A model generated the notes under the pieces. It did no database searches. It had not been told where the DNA came from and saw nothing but the letters and a program-made list of their open reading frames with translations. Of a stretch of 64,000 nt of DNA, positions 55,507 to 64,000 are shown piece by piece. The stretch is from Ctena decussata. Its lineage: Eukaryota; Mollusca; Bivalvia; Lucinida; Lucinidae. Within the stretch, counting starts at the first letter, position 1. Every line of letters begins with the position of its first letter. Where the stretch lies: contig OZ022511.1 of assembly GCA_963989385.1 (NCBI GenBank), positions 3,286,001 through 3,350,000 of the forward strand, in the 5' to 3' direction. A program made the translations under genes and the position numbers.

Positions 55507-56574
55507 ATTATGGCTAGCTTACTGGATTTGATGTTTAATAATGAAAAAGCGGTTGTTTACTTATTTTCATTCCACCGATCACTATGGAAGCGGGGCATAT
55601 AACGTCAATTGTTTCTTGTACATATATGTCCATAGGTCAGTGACAGTCAAAAGTTCAGCAATAAACATAAACGTCTTATGTGGTAGCACTATTGAGTATT
55701 ATTCATATACAATCAGAGTTTGGGTTCTAGTCCCGATTCCTAGAGCAGTTGTAGGTCAAAAAATAAAGTATATATATGTTCTGCGCAAAGTAGGAATCGG
55801 TACGATTCCGGAATTGTCCTGCGCAGAGTAGGGATTATCACTTTGTTGCGCGAAGTGGAAATTCTTACCTTGCGCAAAACAATTCCGGAATTGTCTCTGC
55901 GCAAAGTGAGAATCGGGACAAAATGAGAATAAATAAGATGTTAGTGCGGTTAACAAATATAATATATATGAGCCTCTGGCATTAAAAACAATTTTCAATA
56001 TGTCTGTTACAGCTATACAAATTTCAAATCGATTCCTTAAAACTGTGGAAGTAATTAATTACACAAACTTGTCATCCTAAAGCACCCTAATCAGAAATAT
56101 TTCTAAGTTTGGTAAGGCAGTCAAAAATAACATTTTACTTTTCAAAAAGCACATGCACAGTAACAGTACATCTATAACATTGTATAAAGTTTCAAACTGA
56201 TCGCTTACAGTTTTGGAGTTCATTATATAAATTTGTCATTAGCCATAACCTACAAATTTCTATGTTTTAAAGGCCGTAATTTTGTCAAACTGATGTTTCA
56301 CTTACAAAAGATACATGTATATGTACATTTGTCTGCAGCATGTGTACAAAGTATCAAATCAACTGCTCAAAACTCTGGAAAGGGTTTATTATACGAGCTT
56401 GTCATCAACCCGAAAAAAATCTAAGTATGAGGCCGTAATTTTATCAAAAATACGGATTCATCATTTAAAATCAACTCCCTGTTACTCGTATCAAATGAAC
56501 AATTCGATTCTCACTTTGTCCTAAAGATTCCCACTTTGCGCAGACACATTTACCTGTTCGATAAACCACCACGT

Positions 56575-56587
56575 CCGTTGCGCAATT
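56575..56587. repeat. TSD of SINE C, left
   Basis: CCGTTGCGCAATT, repeated at 56796-56808. Confidence 0.85.
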
Positions 56588-56795
56588 ATCCCGGTCTGGC
56601 CACATACTTTCGTTTCTCCTTCCGCTGATTCAAGAGGGGCAGTTGTCAGTTACTGGCGAAAGTATATGCACTTAGTACTGGTTAACCGCCTAGGAGGTCT
56701 AAGCCTGCCCAGGAATAGTGTGGTTAGGTTAACTGACCGTCCCGACATGACTTAGTTGTTTACCGTGGACGTTAAGCATCAAATCAACCAACCAA
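56588..56795 (+). mobile_element. tRNA-derived SINE, copy C (5'-truncated)
   Basis: It starts within the tRNA-like T arm (CCCGGTCTGGCCACATAC) and then matches the body of copies A and B. It ends GCATCAAATCAACCAACCAA. The 13-bp TSD shows that truncation happened at insertion. Confidence 0.9.
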
Positions 56796-56808
56796 CCGTT
56801 GCGCAATT
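56796..56808. repeat. TSD of SINE C, right
   Basis: Exact copy of 56575-56587. Confidence 0.85.
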
Positions 56809-57136
56809 CTAGAACTGTACCAGTACAATTCCGGAATTGTAACACAAAGTGAAAATTCCTACCTTGCGCAGGACAATTCCGGAATTGTACTGATTCCTAC
56901 TTCGCGTAGAACATATATATATGTGATAATAAATTAGCGACAGATTAAGACCAAGCCATAGATCATTCTTGAAATGCTGTGGAATATAAATTTATGACGT
57001 GCAAATGTTTTTACATATCCTGACTTTGTCTGTTTAGAAGAATATTAGATAAACAAATAGTGTTAGCAATAATCAGGAATTTTATGTACATTCTTTCCCT
57101 TTTTCAGTCCTTTGAGAGTTTAATTCCATTGAAAAA

Positions 57137-57165
57137 GGGGGGGGGGGGAGGGGGGGGAAGGGGCG
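57137..57165. repeat. G-rich tract
   Basis: GGGGGGGGGGAGGGGGGGAA context; an interrupted poly-G run. Confidence 0.85.
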
Positions 57166-57239
57166 TGCAAAATTAAAACAGCAGAATACCGAATACCTAC
57201 TGCTGAAGGTGTACAAATTACCTTAGAAGATGTCTATGA

Positions 57240-57690
57240 TATGTCCGGGTAGCTGATTTTTTCTCCATTTCTACAGCAAAGGTCCATCTCACACGCATAC
57301 AGGATAATACAATGACAAGAGCGTGCATCTATTTCAACTTGGAGCCTTTCCAGCCATGTCGATTTCGGTCGTCGTCTGAAGATGCGAAACGGAAAAGGAG
57401 TTTTGGTCTTAAGCCGTCTGATAAAATGGACCCAGTGTACTTGACCTTTCTAGCACAATTTATTTTGTCTAAAAATCCTCTTAATAGATAAAACCCTAGT
57501 TTACACAGTCAGAAAAAAAGATGAAAACGTTTCTAAAACTTGGCAGACAAAATTTGCTCGTTATAAATTTCTAGTCCAGACAATTTACGAATGATCTCTG
57601 GCTTCGTCTTTAAAATTGCCTCCAAACACTTGTCATATTTAATTCAAATCTTGATAAATATCAACTGAATTCATCGACGCTTCAGTTTAC
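57240..57690 (-). mobile_element. Old RTE-related relic, copy 2 (inverted relative to 52113)
   Basis: CCATTTCTACAGCAAAGGTC then CATCTCACACGCATACAGGA matches the minus-strand form of the RTE-like C-terminal coding region. Flanking pieces TTGGAGCCTTTCCAGCCATG, TGTCATATTTAATTC and CTTCAGTTTACCTGGCAG match copy 1. Confidence 0.6.
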
Positions 57691-57731
57691 CTGGCAGTTG
57701 TTCCCGCACTTCAGGCAAGATCGTTTAAAAT

Positions 57732-57837
57732 TGAGCCGCGACACGAGAAAACAAACAAACTGGTTGTGCGCCCAGCGCAGACTCAGATCAGCCTGGGCAT
57801 CTGCTCAGTCCGATCAGACTCTTCGCTAAGTGCTTAA
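57732..57837. mobile_element. TGAGCCGCGAC MITE cut by element T4
   Basis: The left half TGAGCCGCGACACGAGAAAA to CGCTAAGTGCTTAA ends exactly at the TTAA where T4 begins. The family normally has TTAAAGG at this place, so T4 used the MITE as its target. The right half is not clearly recognised after T4. Confidence 0.75.
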
Positions 57838-58368
57838 AGGTCCCATAGCTCTATCAGCATGAAATATTTTATCGTGAGGTATCGCTGCAAACTTCTCACT
57901 ACGGCTTCTCCATTGATTGTTATCGTGATTTACCGGCTTTGAAAACTCAAAACGTCCTTGAGTTTACCATAAAATAGATTTGAAAAAATAACTAGGTCAT
58001 ATTAGTTGTCAACTAAAATGACCTACTTTCGTTTTCACAAGCTTTATTTCATGGTCAAAACACAAGGTACAGGTGATAAAAATACAAAGTACAGGTGTTT
58101 GACAGTTGATAAAAATACAATGTACAAAAATGTTAAGCAAGGATCCCAATGATTGTGCCGCGGTTTCATTATTTAATTGCTTAACAGGGAATCAGAGTCG
58201 AAAACCGTATTTGGAGAGACTAATACCTTGTTCCTTCTCTTTTGCGTTATATGATACAAAAAAGCACATCAACCGAAATATTTTCATTAATTCTGAAGGC
58301 TGTTACAGGTTTCATTATGATTTGTATTTTGACGATTTTTACCATTGGTAGGACTATGGGGCCTTTAA
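57834..58368 (-). mobile_element. TTAA-flanked element, copy T4
   Basis: TTAA at 57834-57837 and 58365-58368. The left end reads AGGTCCCATAGCTCTATCAG and the complement of the right AGGCCCCATAGTCCTACCAA. It includes GTTGTCAACTAAAATGACCT and GAAGGCTGTTACAGGTTTCA, as T2 in reverse. An 81-codon frame inside is not recognised and T1-T3 do not keep it open. Confidence 0.8.
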
Positions 58369-58479
58369 GCTACAATCTAGGTTGAAAGTACTTCCACAAA
58401 CATAATTTTCGCATGTTTCGTCATCTCATATTTGTTTCATATCTCTTCTTCTTCCACTTATGCTGGGTGGATCCCGGAG

Positions 58480-58560
58480 AGTACAAGACCTCATAATGAC
58501 GTTGTAGTGCGGTCGGGTCGATGCCGCATCTACCTCAGTACGACGTCATTGCACGATGAG
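58480..58560. repeat. Possible decayed GACGTC foldback
   Basis: GACCTCATAATGACGTTGTA and CAGTACGACGTCATTG resemble the arms of 41924-42031 but the symmetry is poor. Confidence 0.35.
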
Positions 58561-58611
58561 ATAAAATTGTGGCCTTTCCTGGGATCTGTGCACATATTTT
58601 TTGTTCGTAAG

Positions 58612-59029
58612 GCCGCGTTTACACGAGCAAAGTATCTATGTCACAGAAACTACAACAAAGACAGTATGACAAACATTTTGCGTTTACAGGGAGCAAATTA
58701 TTTGTTAAAAAATGTGACATAGAATCTTTGTCAAACAAGCTTTGGCAATGAAATATTTGCTGCAGTGTTCACACGACCAAATATTATTCGTCAAAGTTAC
58801 CTGCAGCAATGAAACAAAATCTTTGTCACATTTTCCACGCTTATAGCAAAGTTCCTTGTTACATAATCTTTAGCAAAGTTCTCCGTTTACACGGACAAAT
58901 TTAATTTATTAAAGTAACTTTACAATATATTTTTGTCAAAGAAACATTGTCATATTTTGGCATTTACATGTGCACATTTTTCTGTGGCAAACCGTCTGTC
59001 ACTGAAGATTTGCCCGTGTAAACGCAGCT
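58612..59029. mobile_element. TIR element with CGTTTACACG ends, TAAG TSD, empty site at 50.5 kb
   Basis: The left end GCCGCGTTTACACGAGCAAA and complement of the right AGCTGCGTTTACACGGGCAA are inverted. TAAG flanks both sides. The diverged relative at about 50505 reads AGTAAAGCACATTTGCC without the element. Internal words such as TTTGTCACA, TTTGTCAAA and GTTTACACG are iterated. A second copy is cut by the window end at 63732. Confidence 0.7.
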
Positions 59030-59255
59030 TAAGACACATTTGCCAGTTTTGACCTTTGTTTTGAGACGTCAAGCTCGAACATGTAATTTCACATTCACGT
59101 GTAATTATGTAAATTTTGACCACATTGTATTTATTTTAGAAAATAATCACATTTCGAATGTTTCTATTTTTAACTTGACCATTTCAAAGCCGTGTAAGGT
59201 TATTTTAGTTCTCTGAAAACAGTATGCCAGTAAAACAAAAATAAGAGGAAAACTT
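59030..59255. repeat. Diverged relative of 50505-50720
   Basis: ACACATTTGCC, TTTGTTTTGAG, CATGTAATTTCACAT, GAAAATAATCA and AAGAGGAAAAC occur in the same order as at 50505-50720. Confidence 0.6.
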
Positions 59256-59283
59256 GCTAAAATCGAATAAGGAAGGGTAACTT

Positions 59284-59445
59284 TGATGATAGTAGGGCAA
59301 GGGCCTAGCGTGCTTGCAGTAGGTACGGGTGGGACTTGTTTCGTCTATCATTTCTTTTTTCTTTCTCCATCCCTCTAGGAGACGGTCCGATATAGACTGA
59401 AATATTGTCTTAAAGGGCCGTTATACCAAAAACAACCAACCAAGT
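59284..59445 (+). repeat. SINE/LINE 3'-end-like dispersed repeat, copy 2
   Basis: Counterpart of 3284-3465; ends GGGCCGTTATACCAAAAACA then ACCAACCAA. Confidence 0.55.
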
Positions 59446-59599
59446 TAACTGAATAAACAACAAGAGCCATGTTTGTTCAGGAACAGAGCTTTATAACTTA
59501 TGACATAAGAAAAGCAAACTCCATATTTTAAAATATGGTGTTATTATTATAACGCAATAACTCATAGAATATACCCTCCAGTGACAAATAAGCTGCATT

Positions 59600-59760
59600 G
59601 TATTTGTTTAAAATAAACTCAATATGACAAGAGCTTCTCAGAAAATTTGAAAGAGCACGCAATATTATATAATTTGCAGAAGGCTCCAAGCTATATATCT
59701 GCAATATTGGACTATGGCCAGATAAACAGCAAACTCAGCAGGATTTTGTCTGTCTATTTC
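59600..59760. repeat. Diverged relative of 41130-41290 and 47760-47920
   Basis: AAACTCAATATGACAA, GAGCA-CAATAT, AGAAGGCTCC-AGC and GCAATATTGG-TATG-CC occur in the same order, showing that older copies of the duplicated segment exist here. Confidence 0.55.
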
Positions 59761-60048
59761 GTAAACAATTATTTCTTGTCCGTTGTAGTTTAGATGCAGT
59801 AATTTTACGGGAAAATCTGATTTAGCTGACGTTCTCTGAATGGTAACTGTTCATATACATGTTTAGCTATATTTATGATATTAATTGTTCAGTTTTGAGG
59901 CAAATATTCGCGAAAACATCTATCAAAATATCAAAGCAATGTAGCTATTTGACAGTTCGAGATACAAATATCTACCTGAAGTATCCATTCACAGCAAGGT
60001 AAATAAACAATGCACAATGGACAATGCAGTTAGCGAAATGTTTTACAT

Positions 60049-60328
60049 CAACCTAACCTCGTGGAATATACTAAATGAATAATTCACGCCGCAAACCTCT
60101 TGTTATATACTAATGAATAATACACATCGCAAACCTCTTGTAATATACTAATGAATAATTCACGCCGCAAACCTTGTGTAATATACTAATGAATAATACA
60201 CATCACAAACCTCGTGTAATATATTAACGAGTAGTTCACGCCGCAAACCTCGTGTAATATACTAATGAATAATACACACCGCAAACCTCGTGTACGCCGC
60301 AAACCTCGTGTAACATACTAATGAATAT
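60049..60328. repeat. 38-bp minisatellite with alternating units
   Basis: About seven units of ATACTAATGAATAATNCACR then YCGCAAACCTCGTGTAAT. Units with TTCACGCC alternate with units with TACACATC/ACC, so the higher-order period is about 76 bp. One unit is shortened near 60290. Confidence 0.9.
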
Positions 60329-60560
60329 ACCCAGAGAGTGTCACAATCACATATCATAGCCAAACTTTATCATTGTTAGTTTTATTATGATGGCTGTTAT
60401 TATTACCTCTACTTTTATTAAAATTATCATTACTATGATTATTATCATTGTGTTTTATGTTCCAACTGCTGTTGCTGTTTTTTTTTTTAATAATTATTGT
60501 AATTATGATTATCTTCGCCAACTATGTCTAATATATATAGTTCAACAACTCTACAAAAAG

Positions 60561-60688
60561 TCTATATTCAGCATTGCGTTACTTTTGATATCAAATTGAT
60601 TTCACATCCTATTCCTGTAATATAAATTGACAATTGTAAAGACTCTTAGAAGGATAGACAATATAAGACGCCAAATGGCTCCTACGCC
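60561..60688. repeat. 129-bp inverted repeat, right partner
   Basis: Complementary to 55378-55506 along its whole length with scattered differences. Confidence 0.8.
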
Positions 60689-61173
60689 TCTTATTTCAGC
60701 TGAATTTGTCTCATTAATATTGGTCTACAATATGTATTTCTCCAAACATTGATAAGACTAGGATATCATCCTGTTATTAAATTATCTTGGAACAAAATCA
60801 AACTATCCGTGCTGCAGAAAGTGAATATACACTGCTTTTATTATCTTACTTCGCAGACGTAGAAAGAAGCATTTCCCCCACCCATGACACAACTCCATCA
60901 CCACACATCAAAATAATGGAAGAAGGAGAATAAACTACCCTTTGATTTCTTCGCCTAAATAATGCAGCTATATTTTATCTCTTCTTCCCTGAAAAAAGAA
61001 AGGATGAGAGAAAATGTGAGAAAGTACAAATTTCCTTCTAGGCTTTCATTCTTTACTGGCCACGTCTCCGGACCCCTTAGCAGGTTCTCGACCTTTTCTG
61101 CTCTCCTACTCGCAATAGCTTGATTTTTGTCCCCTGCCACCTCCACCAGCACACCCACTCACACCCCGGCCCA
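60689..61173. other. No gene recognised
   Basis: No long frame, repeat pair or element seen. Confidence 0.35.
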
Positions 61174-61363
61174 GAGGTTATAAAACTTGAGAACATTCTC
61201 AAAATAAAAATAAAACACACTGATTGGCTGCTTCCGAGCATGTGCTCGGAAGCAGCCAATCAAATAAAACACACTGATTGGCTGCTTCCGAACATGTGCT
61301 CGGAAGCAGCCAATCAGTGTGCTTTATTTTGAGTTTGAAATTATTCTCAAGTTTTATAACCTC
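61174..61363. mobile_element. Foldback element, GAGGTTATAAAACTT family, copy 3, with duplicated inner hairpin
   Basis: The ends GAGGTTATAAAACTTGAGAA and TTCTCAAGTTTTATAACCTC pair. Inside, the hairpin GATTGGCTGCTTCCGAGCAT with its inverse occurs twice in tandem (61221-61261 and 61275-61316). The interior differs from copies 1 and 2, while the ends are the same. Confidence 0.8.
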
Positions 61364-61479
61364 GAACCATTGTCCCATTGCATCCCTTGAGGTAACTGTT
61401 TCGGTGATAACAATGCTTAGTCACAAGCTAGTAACCATTTTATAGGCCTTTTTCTATCCGCAACTTAAACACAGGTGAC

Positions 61480-61595
61480 AAATTTATGCAAGCGTCCTAG
61501 TGACAGGTTAAAAACAAAATATTTATCTCATACTACGCATGAGATAAAATTTTAATATTTTTTAACCTGACACTAGGACGCTTCCATACAAATTT
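61480..61595. mobile_element. Foldback element, AAATTTATGCAAGCGTCCTA ends
   Basis: AAGCGTCCTAGTGACAGGTT pairs with AACCTGACACTAGGACGCTT; inner TATCTCAT pairs with ATGAGATA around ACTACGC. Confidence 0.8.
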
Positions 61596-62289
61596 AAATA
61601 GAAACTAACATTGTTAAAAATATTTGTATCTGAAACAAAACGCTGTCAATTAAAGAAGCTGCATATGCTATGAAAGTGTTTCCTTTATCTTATTCATATA
61701 AACTCGAAAAAAAATTTAAGGCGTCAGACTTTTACCCTGCGAATTCTAGAACATTTAAAACATTTGGTAAATTTCTACCTTCCATTTTATTCATTTTACA
61801 AGTTTTGTACACATGAATTTTGAACCTATAGCCTTCATCTTGACCAAGTCTAGACTTCAATTCATACTACCCATAAAATCAAAGTGGTCAGAAGTCCATA
61901 AGGAGCAAATTCACCAATTTTTTTCGACTTCACCAATCCATGGATTTTTTTTTTTTTGCAAAATTACTCGATAGTTACCAAATAATCATTTTTAAGATCA
62001 GCAAGCTGTAACAAGTTTAAAACTCGTGGCAATTTTAGAAGTTATGGCTGACCAAATTGACACACTATCAATTCTCTATGGGAATTCATACCACTTTTAT
62101 TTTAGGGATAGTTTGACTTGAAGCCTGGAACTTGGTCAAGACAAAGGTTTTAGATTGAAACTTCATGTGCACAAAACTTGCAAAATGAATGAAATGGATG
62201 GTAGAAATGATTTATTTTACCAAATGTTTGAAATGTTCCAGAAGTCGCAGGGTAAAACTTTGACCCCTTAATATTTTTTCGAGTATATT
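61596..62289. other. No gene recognised
   Basis: Two stretches (about 61780-61870 and 62110-62220) share words such as TTGACCAAG/CTTGGTCAAG in inverse order (TTTCTACCTTCCATTTTATTCATTTT versus its complement), indicating a loose inverted repeat, but no gene. Confidence 0.4.
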
Positions 62290-62302
62290 TCTGTACCCGA
62301 AA
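62290..62302. repeat. TSD of SINE B, left
   Basis: TCTGTACCCGAAA, repeated at 62577-62589. Confidence 0.85.
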
Positions 62303-62576
62303 GCCGGGCCGCGTAGCGCAATCGGTAGGGCACCTGACTTATAAGTCAGAGGTCCTGGGTTCGAAACCCGGTCTGGCCACATACTTTCGTTTCTCCTTCC
62401 ACTGATTCAAGAAGGGCAGTTGTCAGTTACTGGCGAAAGTATGTGCACTTAGTACTGGCTAACCGCTTAGGAGGTCTAAGCCTGCCAAGGGATAGTGTGG
62501 TTAGGTTAACTGACCGTCCCGACATGGCTATAGCTGTTTACCGTGGACGTTTAGCATCAAATCAATCAATCAAAAA
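62303..62576 (+). mobile_element. tRNA-derived SINE, copy B (full length)
   Basis: Head and body match copy A closely; the anticodon-loop region reads CTGACTTATAAGTCAG instead of CTGACTCATAAGTCAG. The tail is GCATCAAATCAATCAATCAA, an ATCA-type repeat. The 13-bp TSD is perfect. Confidence 0.9.
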
Positions 62577-62589
62577 TCTGTACCCGAAA
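62577..62589. repeat. TSD of SINE B, right
   Basis: Exact copy of 62290-62302. Confidence 0.85.
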
Positions 62590-62910
62590 AGCCCCCTAAA
62601 GTCATGCACTGACCTTGCAGTGCCGAAAACTCAAACAGACGTAAAATCAATGTGGCACCAAAAGCTGCGCGGTCACGATCAATTTGCTCAGTTAGCAAAA
62701 CACAATATTAGCCAAATTATAATGTTTACGGGTCCTTTGAGATTTCTGTTATTTCTCATAACTAATCAGTCTTCAATTTCTGCTCTATAAATGGCTACAC
62801 GCAAAAATAAACTAATCAAAAATATGTGCTTAAAAGCCTAGTTTCCATTTAATATAAACAAATCATCGAGTTTTCCTGCAATTTCGGTTTGGATTTAATT
62901 TGGGGAGTTA

Positions 62911-63149
62911 AAGAAGTTGTCATTGACCCATTAACGCCCAGCCCCCCCAAAGAAGTTGTCATTGACCCATTAACGCCCAGCCCCCCCCCCCCCCCCACAC
63001 ACACACACAAAAAGACAGAGGCAAACAGTGCAGACCTACATCAGACGCTGCAATAATTATGAGCCCCCCCCCCCCCCCCCCCCCACACACACACACAAAA
63101 AGACAGAGGCAAACAGTGCAGACCTACATCAGACGCTGCAATAATTATG
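62911..63149. repeat. Two adjacent tandem duplications joined by poly-C tracts
   Basis: A 38-bp unit (AAAGAAGTTGTCATTGACCC onward) occurs twice at 62911-62987, each followed by C runs. Then a unit of about 88 bp containing CACACACACACAAAAAGACA, GGCAAACAGTGCAGACCTAC and GACGCTGCAATAATTATG occurs twice (62988-63061 and 63064-63149). The GGCAAACAGTG part is a half copy of the hairpin family. Slippage at poly-C or an assembly error could make this pattern. Confidence 0.85.
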
Positions 63150-63731
63150 TGCACAAAGCAAACAAATCGCACGTGTTTAATGTCTAACAACAAGTCCGCG
63201 ATTTCTTTCAAATAATGGAGGGATGCACACCACACGTATAAGGTAGGCGTGGTTACGAAACGGTGAATAGAAGGCGTTGGTATTCATGGAAAATAAAAAT
63301 AAAACTTATTGCATGCATGCCTACATCTCTGACATGCCACGTCCTTTGAGGAAGGTAACTCAGATGTTGTTATGTTATACCTATGCAATTGGACTTATGA
63401 GAAATGGAGATCTAGCACCATTTTGCGCACGCAGCTAAAACTTAGTGCACCTGCCATTCAACTAGGTTTCAGTTGTTTCTCAAGTACGTCGCCATTACCA
63501 ACACTGGTACAATCAAAAAGACAAAAGTAAACCGAATATGTATACCGGACTCACCGAAAACTCTTATGCATCCTGAGTCAGTTTGGACCAGGCTAATGAG
63601 GAGACTAATATGAGTTCAATAGATTCACTACTGACCGCTACAACTAGGGGTTCATCTGTTGTTACCCTGAATATATCCGGGTTCCCCCCCCCCCCCTCCC
63701 CACCCCATTTTGTCGACTGATACTGTTTAAG
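63150..63731. other. No gene; contains a poly-C tract
   Basis: C run at 63685-63697. No recognised coding sequence. Confidence 0.35.
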
Positions 63732-64000
63732 CCTCGTTCACAGGACCGAAGTTTCTTTGTCACAGAAGCTTTAATAAAGACAGTTTGACAAAAAATTTGC
63801 GTTCACACGGAGAAAATTATAAAAAAATGTGGCGTCAAATAAAGGAAATATTTGCTGCTGTGTTTACACGATCAAACATTATTCATCAAAGTTACCTGGA
63901 CAAATAAACTCTGTCCGCGTGAACGGCCAATCATGCCATATTTTTTTTTGGAATATACTTTGTTCAAAGTCAAACCGATTTGATTATGAGCAAAGCGGCA
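63732..64000. mobile_element. CGTTTACACG-type TIR element, copy 2 (cut by window end)
   Basis: It starts after TAAG with CCTCGTTCACAGGACCGAAG and shares TTTGTCACAGAAGCTT, AAAGACAGTTTGACAAA and TTTGCTGCTGTGTTTACACG with 58612-59029. The right end lies outside. Confidence 0.65.

Larger units (their letters stand above)
55769..56922. mobile_element. TIR element built from CTGCGCAAAGTG and ACAATTCCGGAATTGT boxes
   Basis: The left end TATATATATGTTCTGCGCAA and complement of the right end TATATATATGTTCTACGCGA lead into TIRs of about 75 bp. The 16-bp palindrome ACAATTCCGGAATTGT appears at 55879, 56825 and 56873 and as a one-base variant at 55802. It alternates with TGCGCAAAGTGAGAATC-type boxes. The middle (55940-56500) has no recognised content. 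A SINE is inserted at 56588-56795. Non-autonomous; TSD ambiguous because of TA repeats. Confidence 0.75.

Noticed and set aside
58106..58351. Protein encoded by the TTAA element
   Set aside because: The 81-codon frame is not kept open in the sibling copies T1, T2 and T3 and has no transposase motif.

Overview
The window looks like intergenic or intronic DNA from an animal, most likely a bivalve mollusc (a heterodont clam is my best guess). It is AT-rich and has no long host-like open reading frame. It is packed with tRNA-derived SINEs, RTE- and CR1-like LINEs and many short foldback elements of kinds I associate with bivalve assemblies. The organism call is inference; the repeat structures are read directly. 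I found no host protein gene, no functional RNA gene, no CRISPR array and no bacterial-style operon.

Layout. 0-9 kb: a pair of perfect 37-bp inverted repeats, small TIR elements, a 97-bp dispersed repeat, a tandem-repeat element (5.6-7.0 kb), and an old RTE relic holding a TIR element that itself holds a hairpin (7.8-8.4 kb), then a mariner transposase relic. 10-17 kb: a decayed LINE C-terminus, a diverged direct repeat and foldbacks. 17.7-18.6 kb: a foldback, then the first TTAA-flanked element. 19-20.7 kb: a 5'-truncated RTE-like LINE on the minus strand with an 11-bp target-site duplication (TSD). 24.8-28.9 kb: a nearly complete CR1/L2-group LINE on the minus strand, cut at its 5' side by a 275-bp foldback. 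30.3 kb: a SINE with a 17-bp TSD. 33.2-35.4 kb: a plus-strand RTE-like copy with a long open frame that has lost its catalytic FADD box. 37.1-49.4 kb: a roughly 6-kb segment present twice in tandem. 50-60.7 kb: older relatives of that segment, foldbacks, two inverted RTE-related relics, a GCGC-rich TIR element carrying a SINE, a fourth TTAA element, a minisatellite, and 129-bp inverted repeats about 5 kb apart. 61-64 kb: more foldbacks, another SINE with TSD, and poly-C-linked duplications.

How the parts relate. All autonomous-type elements seen are broken: motif B lost in the CR1-like copy, FADD lost in the plus RTE copy, stop codons in the minus RTE copy. The rest are non-autonomous elements that depend on enzymes encoded elsewhere. 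The most informative feature is the tandem duplication at 37-49 kb: elements present in one copy and absent from the other give natural empty sites, so termini and TSDs of several apparently uncatalogued families can be read by eye, including a 1.5-kb element with iterated GTGATATCAC boxes and a 6-bp TSD, and a family of foldbacks with TGAGCCGCGAC ends that occurs 14 times here.
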